From Linanthus parryae (taxonomy: Eukaryota; Streptophyta; Magnoliopsida; Ericales; Polemoniaceae), in the NCBI GenBank assembly GCA_023055425.1, contig JALGPY010000010.1, positions 48,975,863 through 49,039,862 of the forward strand: a stretch of DNA of 64,000 nucleotides. Reading direction: 5' to 3'. The position numbers were made by a program, and so were the translations under genes. Positions 1 to 9,015 of the stretch are shown piece by piece. Every line of letters starts with the position of its first letter. Position 1 is the stretch's first letter. The notes beneath the pieces were generated by a model that worked only from the letters and a program-made list of their open reading frames with translations, did not search any database and was not told the origin of the DNA.

Positions 1-150
1 CGAAGCATGCGAGATAGCAATAGTGAGAACAGTGCAGATTGTGGCCGGTTAGACCACAGCGCTAGAAGAGTACCATCGTCTCGAAACTTGTGACGAAATA
101 AAGAAAAGATCCCGAGGAATGTTCCGCCCAGACGGGCGACGAACCAACTC

Positions 151-510
151 TCAAGTCTGATTCGTGATCATTGCCTCAAACTCATCATTCATTGCAGCTT
201 TCCAGTGTGGGTCCGAAAGGGCAGACACATGGAATTTGGGCAAGGGAAACAAAGTAGAGGGAGATTGAGCATGAAGGGTGAGACGGGAGATGGGTTTATG
301 GATACCGTGCTGGGCTCGGGTTCTCATCTGAGGATAGAGAGGTGGAGCTGGTGGGTTAGGAGAGTCTGGTGCTGGAGACAGCGGGGAGACCGTGACAGGT
401 GGGAAGGAAAGAGGTTGAGGAGGAGCCTGAAGTGGAGGAAGCTGAGGTGGTGTCGAGGCAGCACGAGGAGGTGCGGGCGGGTGACGAGTGTAGAGGGAAT
501 GGTGGGGCAA
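151..510 (-). pseudogene. copia polyprotein: Pro-rich linker leading into reverse transcriptase
   Basis: The 119-residue open stretch has a Pro/Ser-rich first half, then MRTRAQHGIHKP and ALSDPHWKAAMNDEFEAM. This is the conserved passage just before the copia reverse transcriptase, in which the wild type continues with a residue pattern around W-x-L-V-P. It lies downstream (minus sense) of the integrase pieces at 639-1491, as expected. No catalytic RT residues fall inside it. The plus-strand open frame over the same bases is a shadow of this GC-rich linker. Confidence 0.8.
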
Positions 511-638
511 GTCGAGAGGGAGAAGAGGGGTTGTGAGTATGACCGGACAAATCTATAGGAGGAAGACCATCGTCAGGGTCAGAGACACTATTCCCGAGAG
601 GTTACACGGAACCTGATGTGGCAAATGGGAAGACATGC

Positions 639-1140
639 TCATCGAACGTGACATGACGAGAGACGTGATGCGACCAGTAGAGATGTCGAGAAATCGATAA
701 CCACGATAGTTTGAAGGTAACAAAGAAACACACACCGAGTGGACCAAGGGGCAAGCTTTTGGGGAGACACAACAGTCAGATTAGGGTAACATAGACACCC
801 AAAGGTACGAAGATGATCATATGTGGGAAGAAGATGATAGAGAATGGTGGTAGGAATATCACCGTTGAGAGCTTTGGTGGAAAGAATGTTGTGGAGAAAG
901 ACATTAGTGAGAACAGACTCAACCCAGAAGCAAGGAGACATGAAGGTCCGAGAGAGGAGGGTACGAGATATTTCATTGATATGACGTATCATACGTTCGA
1001 CCTTGCCGTTTTGAGTAGACATTTGCGAATAAGAAAATCGAAAAACAAGGCCACTGGACTTGGCGAACGCATGAAATACAGAGTTATCGAATTACCCCCC
1101 CCCCCAAGGTGGCATTGAAAACTCTTGATGTCAAGAGAAA
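639..1140 (-). pseudogene. copia integrase, C-terminal half of the catalytic core (frameshifted)
   Basis: The frame at 639-1022 reads STQNGKVERMIRHINEISRTLL, the passage holding the last acidic residue (E) of the DDE triad, followed by the conserved FWVESV and TFGCLCYPNL segments. Upstream, around 1040-1110, fragments such as FDNSVFH and GLVFRFSYSQ match the integrase segment before it, but in a shifted frame. The place of the second catalytic Asp is replaced by a run of 11 C (1095-1105 on the plus strand), which encodes glycines. The enzyme is dead. Confidence 0.8.
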
Positions 1141-1141
1141 A

Positions 1142-1491
1142 CTAGGTATGCACGTACGTGTGGAATTGTTTGAAGTGTGTGAAGGCATCCGATTTGAGTT
1201 TTAAAGGAAAAACACATATAAAATTAGAGTAATCATCAAGTAAGAGAATATAATACTTGAAATTAGATTTGCTAGAAACAGGGGATGTCCAAATATCACT
1301 ATGAATAATGTCAAACGGAGCCACATTACAATAATGCGAAGGGACAAAGGGAAGGGAAGTCTAACGTGTTTGTTGAGTTGGCATGCATGGCACAATCCGG
1401 TCCGCTCAGTTTTAGTACAAGAAATGGAATTACTAGAGCTAAGTTGATCTAAGACGTGGCGACCAGGATGTCCGAGAAAATTGTGCCACAC
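1142..1491 (-). pseudogene. copia GAG-pre-integrase and integrase N-terminal half
   Basis: Two overlapping frames together cover this part. The frame at 1201-1491 begins MWHNFLGHPGRHVLDQL and contains CHACQLNKHVRLPF, i.e. the H-H-C-C zinc-binding arrangement of the GAG-pre-integrase/integrase N terminus. The frame at 1142-1324 has FDIIHSDIWTSP, which holds the first catalytic Asp, then YILLLDDYSNF. A frameshift separates them. The order relative to 639-1140 and 1594-1880 is correct for copia pol read on the minus strand. Confidence 0.82.
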
Positions 1492-1593
1492 TGGGGCTGG
1501 AAGAATGACAAGAGGCTGGGCTGGAGAGGGGGACGGGGTGGAAATAAGATGATAGACGTCCCATGAACTATTGCTCCGAAGTAAAAGGGTCCC

Positions 1594-1880
1594 CTAGTGA
1601 AGGCCATTCACAAAAAAGCCACTCGGGTCAAACTCAATAGAGACATTATTATCAATGGTGAACTGACGGACATAGACAAGATTTTTAATGATGTTTGTAG
1701 CAAGAAGAACATTTTTGATGTGTACGGGATGGGCTAGGGTAGTAACGCTCTGCTGACTGGAACCGCACACTGGAATGTGCATCCCATTACCGACCATCAT
1801 ATTAGAAATTGGAGAACTTGATGAGACAGAGGAGATAGTACCAGTCTGAGATGTGAGATGAGAGGAGCCCCAAAGTCAAT
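1594..1880 (-). pseudogene. copia aspartic protease, damaged active site
   Basis: Frame 1594-1800 reads MMVGNGMHIPVCG, IKNVLLATNIIKNLVYVRQFT and EFDPSGF, the C-terminal part of a copia protease. Just upstream, two frames together give YIDFGA and SSHLTSQTG, corresponding to the family's D-T/S-G-A-x-x-H active-site region. The residue after the catalytic Asp is Phe and the motif is split between frames, so the protease cannot be functional. Confidence 0.7.
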
Positions 1881-2796
1881 GTACGAAATCTTATCCAGAG
1901 CATTACGGGTCATGCCAGCAAGTTTCGAAGTCGGAGTAGAGGGAGACAAATCCGCATTGGCAGCAAGAACCCATGAATGCTGAGGAGGTCTCGGACCAAG
2001 ATTGCCTGATGTGATTGCAGGCTGAGAGGGTCCTGACTATGGCAAGTCCTTCGTTGCAGCATATGTGGATTGTGGGGCAACCAGGAATAAAGAGGCAGAA
2101 CACCACCACCCAACTACCGTGAGGAGATGTCGTTGGTGCACTATGTTGTTGAGCATGACCCCGCGCTTTCCTGGAATTCTGACGTCAACCATCGTGACTG
2201 TGGCAACCCTGCGACACGAGGTGGTGCTGGTATTTGGACAAGTGAACCACTAAAGAAAATCAACCAGCTTGTTGTGCAACAATCAAACTACGGGCTATGA
2301 ACTTTGATGACAGATCAAACTGAATGTTGTGCAAACAAACAAGCAGACACCACAAATAAAAAGAATTGACCACAATAAAATAAGTAATTGAACCCTACAA
2401 ACAACCTGGTGGGATAAGGGCTTGTGATGACTTCCACTAGTTTGAAATGTTTATTGTAATAGCTATGAGATCTGAGGGTCATGAAATTGATACCTAACAC
2501 AAAGCCACAAAGCTGGTGACGGCTGTGGGAATTGTAGAAGTCCAAAATAGAGGCTATCAGCTTTTGTGGAGAAGAACAACGGGACAACAATAGATAAGGG
2601 TTGCCGATTGGTTCGCAGGTGCCGAGACGATTTGTTGCTGCTGTTTCTCAATTCGACCAAGCAGAGAGAAGTCGGGGAAAGATCGAATGGGGAAGATATT
2701 GAGAGAGATCGATCCGGCTGTCAAAGAAGACGGAAACACAGAGAAAGAACGCCTGGAGAGATGGCAGAACGGACAACCTGGTAGAGAAGAGATCTA
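1881..2796 (-). other. eroded gag/leader of the copia remnant
   Basis: This 0.9-kb stretch lies between the protease and the primer site, where gag should be. I cannot recognise a gag domain or an intact CCHC knuckle in the frames here (for example 1903-2109 and 2315-2590). The distance is short for leader plus gag, so part of gag has probably been deleted. Nothing else is supported. Confidence 0.4.
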
Positions 2797-2941
2797 GGGC
2801 TCTGAAACCATGAAAGTATGTGAAATTGTCCTCCCCCGACCTCTGTATTGGTTAGAGATATATACCAATTCATCCTAAAAATAACTACAGATAAACCCCT
2901 ATAATTAAGCTATAATATAATTAGCTACGCTATTATAATAT
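2797..2941 (-). repeat. copia PBS and 5' LTR stub
   Basis: On the minus strand 2810-2797 reads TGGTTTCAGAGCCC, close to the initiator-Met tRNA primer site used by copia elements (TGGTATCAGAGC). It is preceded by a sequence ending CATACTTTCA, as expected for an LTR end. Only about 130 bp of LTR-like AT-rich sequence remains before recognisable kinase coding begins near 2942, so the LTR is truncated or the junction is blurred. The outer boundary is not certain. Confidence 0.6.
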
Positions 2942-3330
2942 TGTATCTGTATCCCCATTCCAGGACTCCAAAATCTTGGTAAAGAACCTTGTAAAGGCTT
3001 CCATTGGGCATGAATTCGTAAACGAGAAGTAACTCGCCTTTTTCGACACACGAGCCTTGGTGCTGGACCAGGTTCTTGGGCCTCAAGCAGGCTATGATTG
3101 AGGGGTCAGTAGTGGACTCAGTTCTGGTGCCGTTGGTGTTGTGTTTTGATATCTTCACTGCAAAAACAGTTTCTGAATCCTTGAAATTAGATCTGTAGAC
3201 GGTGTCGTACGCTCCGTGGCCAATGATTCGGCTATGATGGAACCTTCTTGTTGCTAGCTTCATCTCTCTGTAGCTGAATTTTCTTGGACCAGTGACAATA
3301 TCTTCTCTTAAGGTGTCATCTGAGTGAAGC
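2925..3330 (-). pseudogene. L-type lectin receptor kinase (LecRK-VIII-like) kinase fragment
   Basis: The minus strand encodes the start of a Ser/Thr kinase domain: FSYREMKLATRRFH, a glycine-rich loop GHGAYDTVY, the ATP-binding lysine in FAVKISKH, SIIACLRPKNLVQHQG, VEKGELLLVYEFMPNGSL and a WGYRYNI segment. The wording is that of plant L-type lectin receptor kinases, clade VIII. Only subdomains I to about V are present; the lectin and membrane domains and the catalytic HRD/DFG loops are absent. The third glycine of the loop is Asp, and the fragment runs into copia LTR sequence. It lies about 50-100 bp beyond the stop of the phytocyanin gene and in the same orientation. Clearly a gene fragment. 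Confidence 0.85.
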
Positions 3331-3425
3331 TCCTTCCAAAACTGAGGGGGTGAAAGTGAGTTTTACACCACTCGAAATCATGAAACTACACAATCAAATC
3401 AAGCACGAAGCAAATCACTGAATTT

Positions 3426-3724
3426 CTACATGAACTGGTAGAACACGATGAACACAGACACGAGCGCGGTCATAAATAACGAAGCAATGGAAAGTTTAGT
3501 GGTAGAGTTGAACTCCGGCGGCCCAAATTTAAACACATTCCAACCGTGTTGACCAACTTTAGGCGGCGGCGCATTTTCCGATGGCTCAAATTTAGGCTGG
3601 ACCATCACCCGAATAACCATTCTATGCCCCAGCAATGCCTCGGTTCGTCGCTGATGAAGTAGAAGAATCCTCTGAGATCGAGTTTTAAAACCGTCCTTTC
3701 GTATTCGAATTTGGAAATTGGGTT
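3426..3724 (-). pseudogene. phytocyanin (early nodulin-like) exon 2, 3' part
   Basis: Read on the minus strand, the segment starts at the insertion junction and gives ISKFEYERTVLKLDLRGFFY, FISDEPRHC, then after a frameshift GHRMVIRVMVQPKFEP, and a hydrophobic tail KLSIASLFMTALVSVFIVFY before the stop at 3426. The L-D-x-x-G-F-F-Y-F-I-S block and second disulfide Cys are hallmarks of the plastocyanin-like domain of phytocyanins. The tail resembles a GPI-attachment signal. The frameshift near 3628-3636 (net loss of 1 nt modulo 3) falls between HC and GHRM. Joined with 8451-8523 this completes the domain, so the two pieces are one exon split by a transposon. Confidence 0.88.
3720..3724. repeat. 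target-site duplication GGGTT (left copy)
   Basis: GGGTT directly precedes the element start TGATAC at 3725 and is repeated at 8451-8455 directly after the element. Removing the insertion and one GGGTT joins the two phytocyanin exon pieces in frame across NCITTNP and ISKF, which validates the junction independently. Confidence 0.93.
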
Positions 3725-3932
3725 TGATACGGGTCAGATGTATCTTTATCAACCGTATTATTTAATTATTTACTTAACAGTTAGTTAGTATTATTTATTC
3801 ACTTGTTTATTTATTTAATTAGTTTATTTGATTAGTTAGTAGACTGGACCGAGCCCGTTAGGTCGAACTATCTAGGGTTAGGTTTGTTTCGTCTATTTAA
3901 ACACTTGTACTCTTCAGTTTATTTTCAACGAA
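3725..3932 (+). repeat. left LTR of the small element (3'-truncated)
   Basis: Aligned by eye with 4901-4920 plus 8130-8340 with a modest number of substitutions. A TATTTAAA box-like motif is near 3893. The match stops at about 3932, whereas the right LTR continues for about 115 bp more, so the end of this LTR and any primer-binding site appear to have been deleted. Confidence 0.8.
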
Positions 3933-3950
3933 TATGCTGAAGAGTACAAG
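3904..3950. other. perfect 14-bp inverted repeat with 19-nt loop
   Basis: CTTGTACTCTTCAG (3904-3917) is exactly complementary to CTGAAGAGTACAAG (3937-3950). The second arm lies just past the point where the left LTR stops matching the right LTR. It may be a rearrangement scar of the deletion that removed the LTR end. Confidence 0.85.
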
Positions 3951-4900
3951 ACTCGTCGCTCAGATTCCGGCGAACCAGCAGCCGGTGATTCCTCCAGCAC
4001 AAGACTCGTCGCTGTTCCAGCAGATCGCAACCGCCAAGAACACCACACCCGAACCCCCTGGCCTCCGCCAATTTCCGACAAAAGAGTTGCAGTGCTCATC
4101 TTCCACCGCCAGCCTTCTCGATGGTGATTCCAAGAGCCACAACCACCAATTGAATCCCCTTGTCACGAAGCCCTTTCCCGTCACATCAGCATCAAACCCC
4201 GTAGCCTTGTTGGACCAGACACTGCTCCATCCTTCTCCCTCGACACCGGCGACCTCATCCCCGCCGTTCGTCGCGTCATCGCTTCCCCTGTTCAGACCTC
4301 CAGATCCGCCACCGTCGCTCCAGAAGCTACCATAGCCGCTAGATTCTTTCAGAGACCACCGTCCGACCGCCCACAGCCTCCACCGCCCTCCGAAGAGAAC
4401 CGATCAGACTTCCATCAGATCAATTCCAGCATCGCCGCCCCAAGGTAGCATTGGTTGTGTCGTTGGGTTGCACCAGAGTGTGTGTCGGCTTGATTTAGCC
4501 GAAACTTGGCACCCTACTCGATTTGAGCCGTCGGCTAGGTCCAGGCTAGATCTAGCCGCCTCCTGGCATACGGCTCAACTCGACTTCAGCTTCCTCTCAG
4601 CTCCGGATGAGCCGTCGGCTCCAAGTTGGCTCCAAGTTAGCCGCGAGCCACTTTTTAGCCAATTTTTGAGCCGCAATGTCATTTTTTGGAGCCAAGGGGT
4701 CTACCTCAGGGTTTTTCGACCCTACGAATCCGTTTACGGCCTTCAATTTTCCAGATTTGGCCTCCAAAGGGGTATTTTCAAGATTTTTCGACGCCAATTT
4801 GATCCAGGCATATGCACGGGGTACACACTTATGCGAGCACTACTTGAGGTTTTTCGCATCATCACCTTGAGGACAAGGTGATTTTCGAGCGCGGGAGAGT
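3933..4900 (+). other. internal region of the small LTR element
   Basis: There is no recognisable gag, protease, RT or integrase. A 133-codon plus-strand frame (3934-4335) is Pro/Ser/Thr-rich and starts inside the inverted repeat; I do not regard it as a supported gene. The segment 4480-4700 repeats short GAGCCGTCGGCT-like words. The end carries GAGGACAAGG followed by a purine-rich GCGCGGGAGAG just before the right LTR at 4901, which would serve as the polypurine tract. Confidence 0.6.
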
Positions 4901-4920
4901 TGATACAGGTCAGACGTATC
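4901..4920 (+). repeat. right LTR of the small element, first 20 bp
   Basis: Starts TGATAC like the left LTR and continues to GTATC, where the nested element begins. The LTR resumes at 8130 with TTTATCAACCG, exactly the continuation seen in the left LTR at 3745. Confidence 0.88.
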
Positions 4921-7900
4921 TGTAATAACCGACATTTCTAAGTCATGTTAGCACGTTAATAATATGTGATTATACGTTAATATGTCATTTAAATTTTGAC
5001 TATTAACTCAAGCAAATTTATGAATGGCATGTTATGTGTAAATAAACTACAGTTAAATGCATGGTTTTATTATTCAAGTTTCATCTTGCAAAATATGTGA
5101 TGAATGAATTATGTGCCTAGTTAGATTAACTGACTAGTTTCGATGAGAGTTAATTGTTGGTTGTTAAGTTGCTAATTACTAGTGCCTTTAGTGTAAATTG
5201 TAAACCAAAAATAAATTTGAATAGTGCATGACAAGAATTGAAAATTGAATGCAATTGTTTATGCATAAAAGTACTACGTGGTAGTTTCCCTAGATGGATC
5301 ACATACGTAGCCATGTTCATGTATGTGTGGAATTTAGAATTGCATCGAATACTAAAGGTGATAGAATTGTTGCACCAAATAGATCCCAAATATTCACCTG
5401 GCATGCTTGCCACATGTTCATATTGCCACTTGTATGCATGCACGAGAAATTTTATTCCATCTCTTGACACATGTCTATTTCTCCTTCACCCACCACATGT
5501 CTCTTCTTCCACATTTCATTCCCCAACTCTCTCTAGGGACATACAATGCTTTCTTCTTCTCCTTCTCAACCAATTTTCAGACTTTCCCCTTGACCCTAAA
5601 AAAATGTCGTCCAAACATCACATTTTTGAGGTTCTAAGTGTAGAAAACCCATCTTGGGTGTTAGTATATCAAGTGGGTATCAATTTTGGAGCATATTATT
5701 CAACATTGAAGCCCCTAGGAGCCATTAATCATCGATTCTACATAACCCTTCTCAAGAGCTTCATGAGTATGATGGGTAAGTTCAAGTCATTTCATACATC
5801 ATGATTTTTGTTCTTCACATCTCATTCTTATGTTTTCATGGTAAATATCTACTTTCATTTTAGGAATTCATCATCCTTAACACAATTTTTAGCATGGATC
5901 ATCTCATTTGTGTGATATCATGGTGTATATATGGGTGCATGCGTCACAATCTCCATGATTTACATACATGCATGTCAAAAGCTAAGCTTTGATAGTTGCT
6001 ACTTCTTAATTTAATGAAATAAATCTCAAGTCTTCTTCTCTTAGACATGATTTTATTCCTTGAAAGATCACTATGTGTTTCTATGGTGAATTTCTAGTTG
6101 CATGTTCTTGATTCATCACCATTTTCATGATCTATATACATGCGTGAAAGAAATTATGAAGCAAGATCACCTAGTAGTGTAAATCATGTTTTACAAGTTA
6201 TATTCATGCTATGTATTTGAATTATCTTTCATATGTGTCGTGGGTATTAATTGGGTCTAGAGGAATGAGTTTCTTTGAAAAAGTTTGAATAAAATGAAAG
6301 AAGAAACATGAATTTCGTACAGAAAAATCTGCTCTCGGGTAACAGTTTTGACCCAACTTTAGAGGGTCATAACTCACTCATATGAACTTGGTTTTGGCCG
6401 TTTTTGGTAACGTTTCGATGCTATATGTGTCTACTATTATTTACAGTTGGTTTTATGCCAAAAGAATCTCTAGATTTTCTGTAATATTGAAAATACTAAA
6501 GTGTGTCAAATCTGAATTTTGCTAGTTGCTTGACATATTTTATGCCATGTTTGGTAATCAATTTCTTGTCCAATCAATGAAATGGTATGAAAATAAGCAT
6601 GCATGTGATTAAATATATCTATTTTATGGTATTATAATTTATAAGTTCATAGGTTAGAAGATCACATGAAAGTAAGCAAGTCTTTCAAGCTAGTTTATGT
6701 AAGTTTCATTTTTAGCTCATAATATGTCATCTTGCATTTATGTGTTGCATTAGACATCTCAATATGCATCCAATAAAGAGTATAAGGTCCATGAGTATGT
6801 GAATAAAAAGTTAGTCCATATGCATCTAAGAGATGTAGACATGTGTTATGCTTTGATTGAATTCATGCTAAGTGATTACATGTGTTATTTCTAGCATTCT
6901 TTCCTAGTTATGTGAAGACGGAGTTGATGAACACGTTCTTAAGTTGATTGAAATTGGACTAAGGATTGTTAAGTAAATGGATTAAGCTCGCAAGGTGAGT
7001 TACCCTACCTCCCGAACTTTGTACCGAACCTCAAGTTTCTTACAAGCTTATGTATGTTCATGTTTTCCATATTATGTATGCACGTATGCTTTCGAATCAA
7101 GTAAGCGTTTTATGCCCCATGGATGCTAAGAAAAAGAAAGGAATTCATAGAATAAAAAACGTTTTCAGAAAGGCCACAGTTACCAGAGTGAAACTCCCTG
7201 TCAGGTATAGGCAGGCTACGGCCTTTTGTCGAGGCAATATAAGCAGGGAACGCGTCGCCTCATGAGCCGTCGCGATGGACATGTCTCTAAGTTACATTAT
7301 GTTAAGTCACAAAGGTTACACGGCCCATAAGATAAGAAAATAAGCAAGAATGTTCAAGTACGTTATGGTCTCTACGTGAGACAAAGCAAGGTTCCTATTT
7401 GGAACGATATGATTTCACACGACTCAAGTTATGCTTTACGTTATGATTTCTTTATGATACAAGTTACGTTTATGAATATCATGATCTTTCAAGTTCCACA
7501 AGTATATGTATGTATGAATATGCCTTATGTTCATGACGCTCCATGGGTAAGTAAGCCCTTTTTATTTTCCAAACTTACGGAGGGGTGTAGATGTAACTCA
7601 CTGAGCTAGTTGAGGACAAATAAGAAGCCAGAAGTAGCATGTCATTAAGTTGATACGTGATCATGTGCTTGATGGTGCTTATGTGCATAGATGTTGATTA
7701 AATGCTCGTTGGCTTGGAGCTACTATAGAACTCATGTTGTTATTTGTCTTAAGAATGTATAACTTAAGTATTATGTATATACAAGACTTTGTATGAGCCA
7801 TTATACGATACCTAGAACGCTTCCCGTGGTATGTTCTGCTTACGTTCTGAGTCGAGATGGCTAAATGACATTGAATTTTTTTATATTCCAACTTTCTTTT

Positions 7901-8124
7901 ATTTACAAGTCAAATTGTTTATCAAGACGACCCCAAGTAAATTTATCAATTACGCTTCCGCAAAGTTTTTTTTTTTTTTCAAATACAATCTTTTGACAAC
8001 GACTTTTAAAAATTACTCGTTTAGCCTCTCGACGAGTCGAGGCCGCACCGACATGTCGCGCCCTCCTCCCGTTAACGTAAGGTATTATAATCGCTAATAG
8101 GGGTCGGCGGAGGAGGATGTGATA
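4921..8124. mobile_element. 3.2-kb solo-LTR-like element nested in the right LTR
   Basis: The sequence begins TGTAATAACC and ends GGATGTGATA. It is flanked by a perfect 5-bp duplication GTATC (4916-4920 and 8125-8129), and removing it with one GTATC restores the host LTR. Ends beginning TG, the 5-bp TSD and absence of any internal retroviral domain fit a solo LTR of a large plant gypsy element (Tekay/Retand-like ends are of this style; the lineage is inference). The longest open frame (5238-5804, 188 codons) has no family resemblance and is regarded as chance. The orientation cannot be fixed without the internal region. Confidence 0.8.
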
Positions 8125-8129
8125 GTATC

Positions 8130-8450
8130 TTTATCAACCGTATTATTTAATTATTTACTTAATTGTTTGTTAGTATTATTTATTCGCTTGTTTATTTATT
8201 TAATTAGTTTATTGAATTAGTTAGTAGATTGGGCCGAGCCCGTTAGGTCGAACTGTCTATGGTTAGGTTTGTTTCGTCTATTTAAACACTTGTACTCTTC
8301 AGTTTATTTTAATCGAATGAATGAAAAATATTATATTTATTCGGTCAACCCAGTAGTTTGTTGGAGATAGCGCCGTAGGCTAAAAGCTACGTGGTCAATT
8401 TTCTGGCGATTTTCACAAAATCGTCAGCCCCGATACCCTTTCGGGTATCC
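8130..8450 (+). repeat. right LTR of the small element, remainder
   Basis: Continues the LTR after the nested insertion. It includes the same TATTTAAA and CTTGTACTCTTCAG blocks as the left LTR, then about 115 bp missing from the left copy. The last 19 bp contain a perfect hairpin, GATACCC (8432-8438) and GGGTATC (8443-8449). Total right LTR length is about 341 bp. Confidence 0.82.
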
Positions 8451-8455
8451 GGGTT
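8451..8455. repeat. target-site duplication GGGTT (right copy)
   Basis: Matches 3720-3724; see the left copy. Confidence 0.93.
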
Positions 8456-8523
8456 CGTTGTGATGCAGTTTCCGTAGTCGTCTTGGTTCACCACCAGAAC
8501 CGAATTTTCGTAGTACTCGAAAT
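8451..8523 (-). pseudogene. phytocyanin exon 2, 5' part
   Basis: On the minus strand the exon starts at 8523 after a consensus acceptor (gtttcag). Spliced to exon 1 in phase 1 it reads GDTLYFEYYENSVLVVNQDD and YGNCITTNP, ending at the insertion. The N-C-x-T-x-N-P block holds the first disulfide Cys of the phytocyanin fold. At the position where copper-binding phytocyanins have His (before x-V-x-x-V) this protein has an Asn/Ser, so it is of the non-copper early nodulin-like type. The next codons are in 3724-3426. Confidence 0.9.
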
Positions 8524-8825
8524 CTGAAACAAATGAATAAATTAGACATTAAAAAAACACACACACACGGAAACTCTCTAGTTGGAAGGAAAGGGCAATG
8601 CCAATGAGATTTAGTCCAAGTGGTAAGCAGTTTAGTTCCACTTAAACAGGTCTGGGGTTCGAAGAATATATAGAAGTTCTATGAGAGACTCACCTGCCAA
8701 ACCCAGACATGCGACACGGGTCGGACCAGATTACAAGGCGAACACCTGAACCGGTTGGAAAAACAGAAAAAAGAAAGAAAGAAAATAAATGATAATGATG
8801 ATGATGGTTTGAAGAAGTTTCTTAC
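8524..8825 (-). other. phytocyanin intron 1 (302 bp)
   Basis: Bounded on the minus strand by donor GTAAG (8825-8821) and acceptor TTTCAG (8529-8524). The single phase-1 intron in the middle of the plastocyanin-like domain is the usual gene structure of plant phytocyanins. It contains a tRNA-like A box and B box (see the SINE entry). Confidence 0.85.
8600..8720 (+). repeat. candidate tRNA-derived SINE inside the phytocyanin intron
   Basis: TAGTCCAAGTGG at 8612-8623 fits a pol III A box, and GGTTCGAAGAA at 8656-8666 fits a B box, 44 bp apart and in the right order. The sequence does not fold into a tRNA by eye, which suggests a SINE head. Ends and target duplication were not found. Confidence 0.45.
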
Positions 8826-9015
8826 AGAGAGTGTCTCCAACATGGAACCGGTTGTGTGAAGCCCAGTCATTGTATGTCTCGGAGTCGTTTCCAGTGGTTT
8901 TGGCCAAGCCTTTGTCAACCCCAACGTGGAATTCAACAGAACAAAGAGCCAAGTGTGGTACCATCATGATGGGGATCAACAGAAGAAAGAAGATGAAGAC
9001 AGAGTAACAACCCAT
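8826..9015 (-). pseudogene. phytocyanin (early nodulin-like) exon 1
   Basis: Starts ATG at 9015 and encodes a signal peptide MGCYSVFIFFLLLIPIMMVP, then SVEFHVGVDKGLAKTTGNDS, ETYNDWASHNRFHVGDTL, ending at a GTAAG donor. The secretion signal, the E-F-x-V-G opening strand, the W-A-x-x-x-R-F-x-V-G-D block and the splice position all match early nodulin-like phytocyanins, which are extracellular GPI-anchored proteins. This exon is intact, so the gene was functional until exon 2 was split and frameshifted. A short transcript could still run into the transposon. Confidence 0.9.

Larger units (their letters stand above)
1..2810 (-). mobile_element. Ty1/copia remnant (Retrofit/Ale-like), internal region
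   Basis: Reading the minus strand from 2810 downward, the order is tRNA-iMet-type primer site, eroded gag/leader, protease, GAG-pre-integrase, integrase, and the linker into reverse transcriptase, which is the Ty1/copia gene order. The element runs off the left edge of the window, so RT, RNase H and the 3' LTR are not seen. All domains are broken by stops and frameshifts. Assignment to the Retrofit/Ale group rests on remembered wording of the protease and integrase segments (for example MMVGNGMHIPV and FDPSGF) and is an inference. Confidence 0.82.
3725..8450 (+). mobile_element. small non-autonomous LTR retrotransposon carrying a nested insertion
   Basis: Ends are TGATAC and GTATC(C), a short inverted terminus, and the element is flanked by GGGTT. 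Without the nested sequence 4921-8124 and its duplicated 5 bp, it is only about 1.5 kb: a left LTR, roughly 0.97 kb of internal DNA without gag or pol, and a right LTR. Left and right LTR copies match over about 200 bp (shared blocks include the sequence around the GAGCCCGTTAGGTCGAAC motif). The element must depend on proteins of another retrotransposon. A CTTGAGGACAAGG motif at about 4867 resembles the segment found upstream of the polypurine tract in plant gypsy elements, so a gypsy parentage is an inference. Confidence 0.85.

Noticed and set aside
205..558. 117-codon plus-strand Arg/Trp-rich frame
   Set aside because: Antisense shadow of the copia Pro-rich linker on the minus strand.
3934..4335. 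133-codon Pro/Ser-rich frame in the small LTR element
   Set aside because: Starts inside the inverted repeat and has no recognisable domain; composition follows the local C-rich sequence.
5238..5804. 188-codon plus-strand open frame in the nested element
   Set aside because: Cys/His/Phe-rich, low-complexity composition, no family motif, and it lies inside a solo-LTR-like repeat; chance frame.
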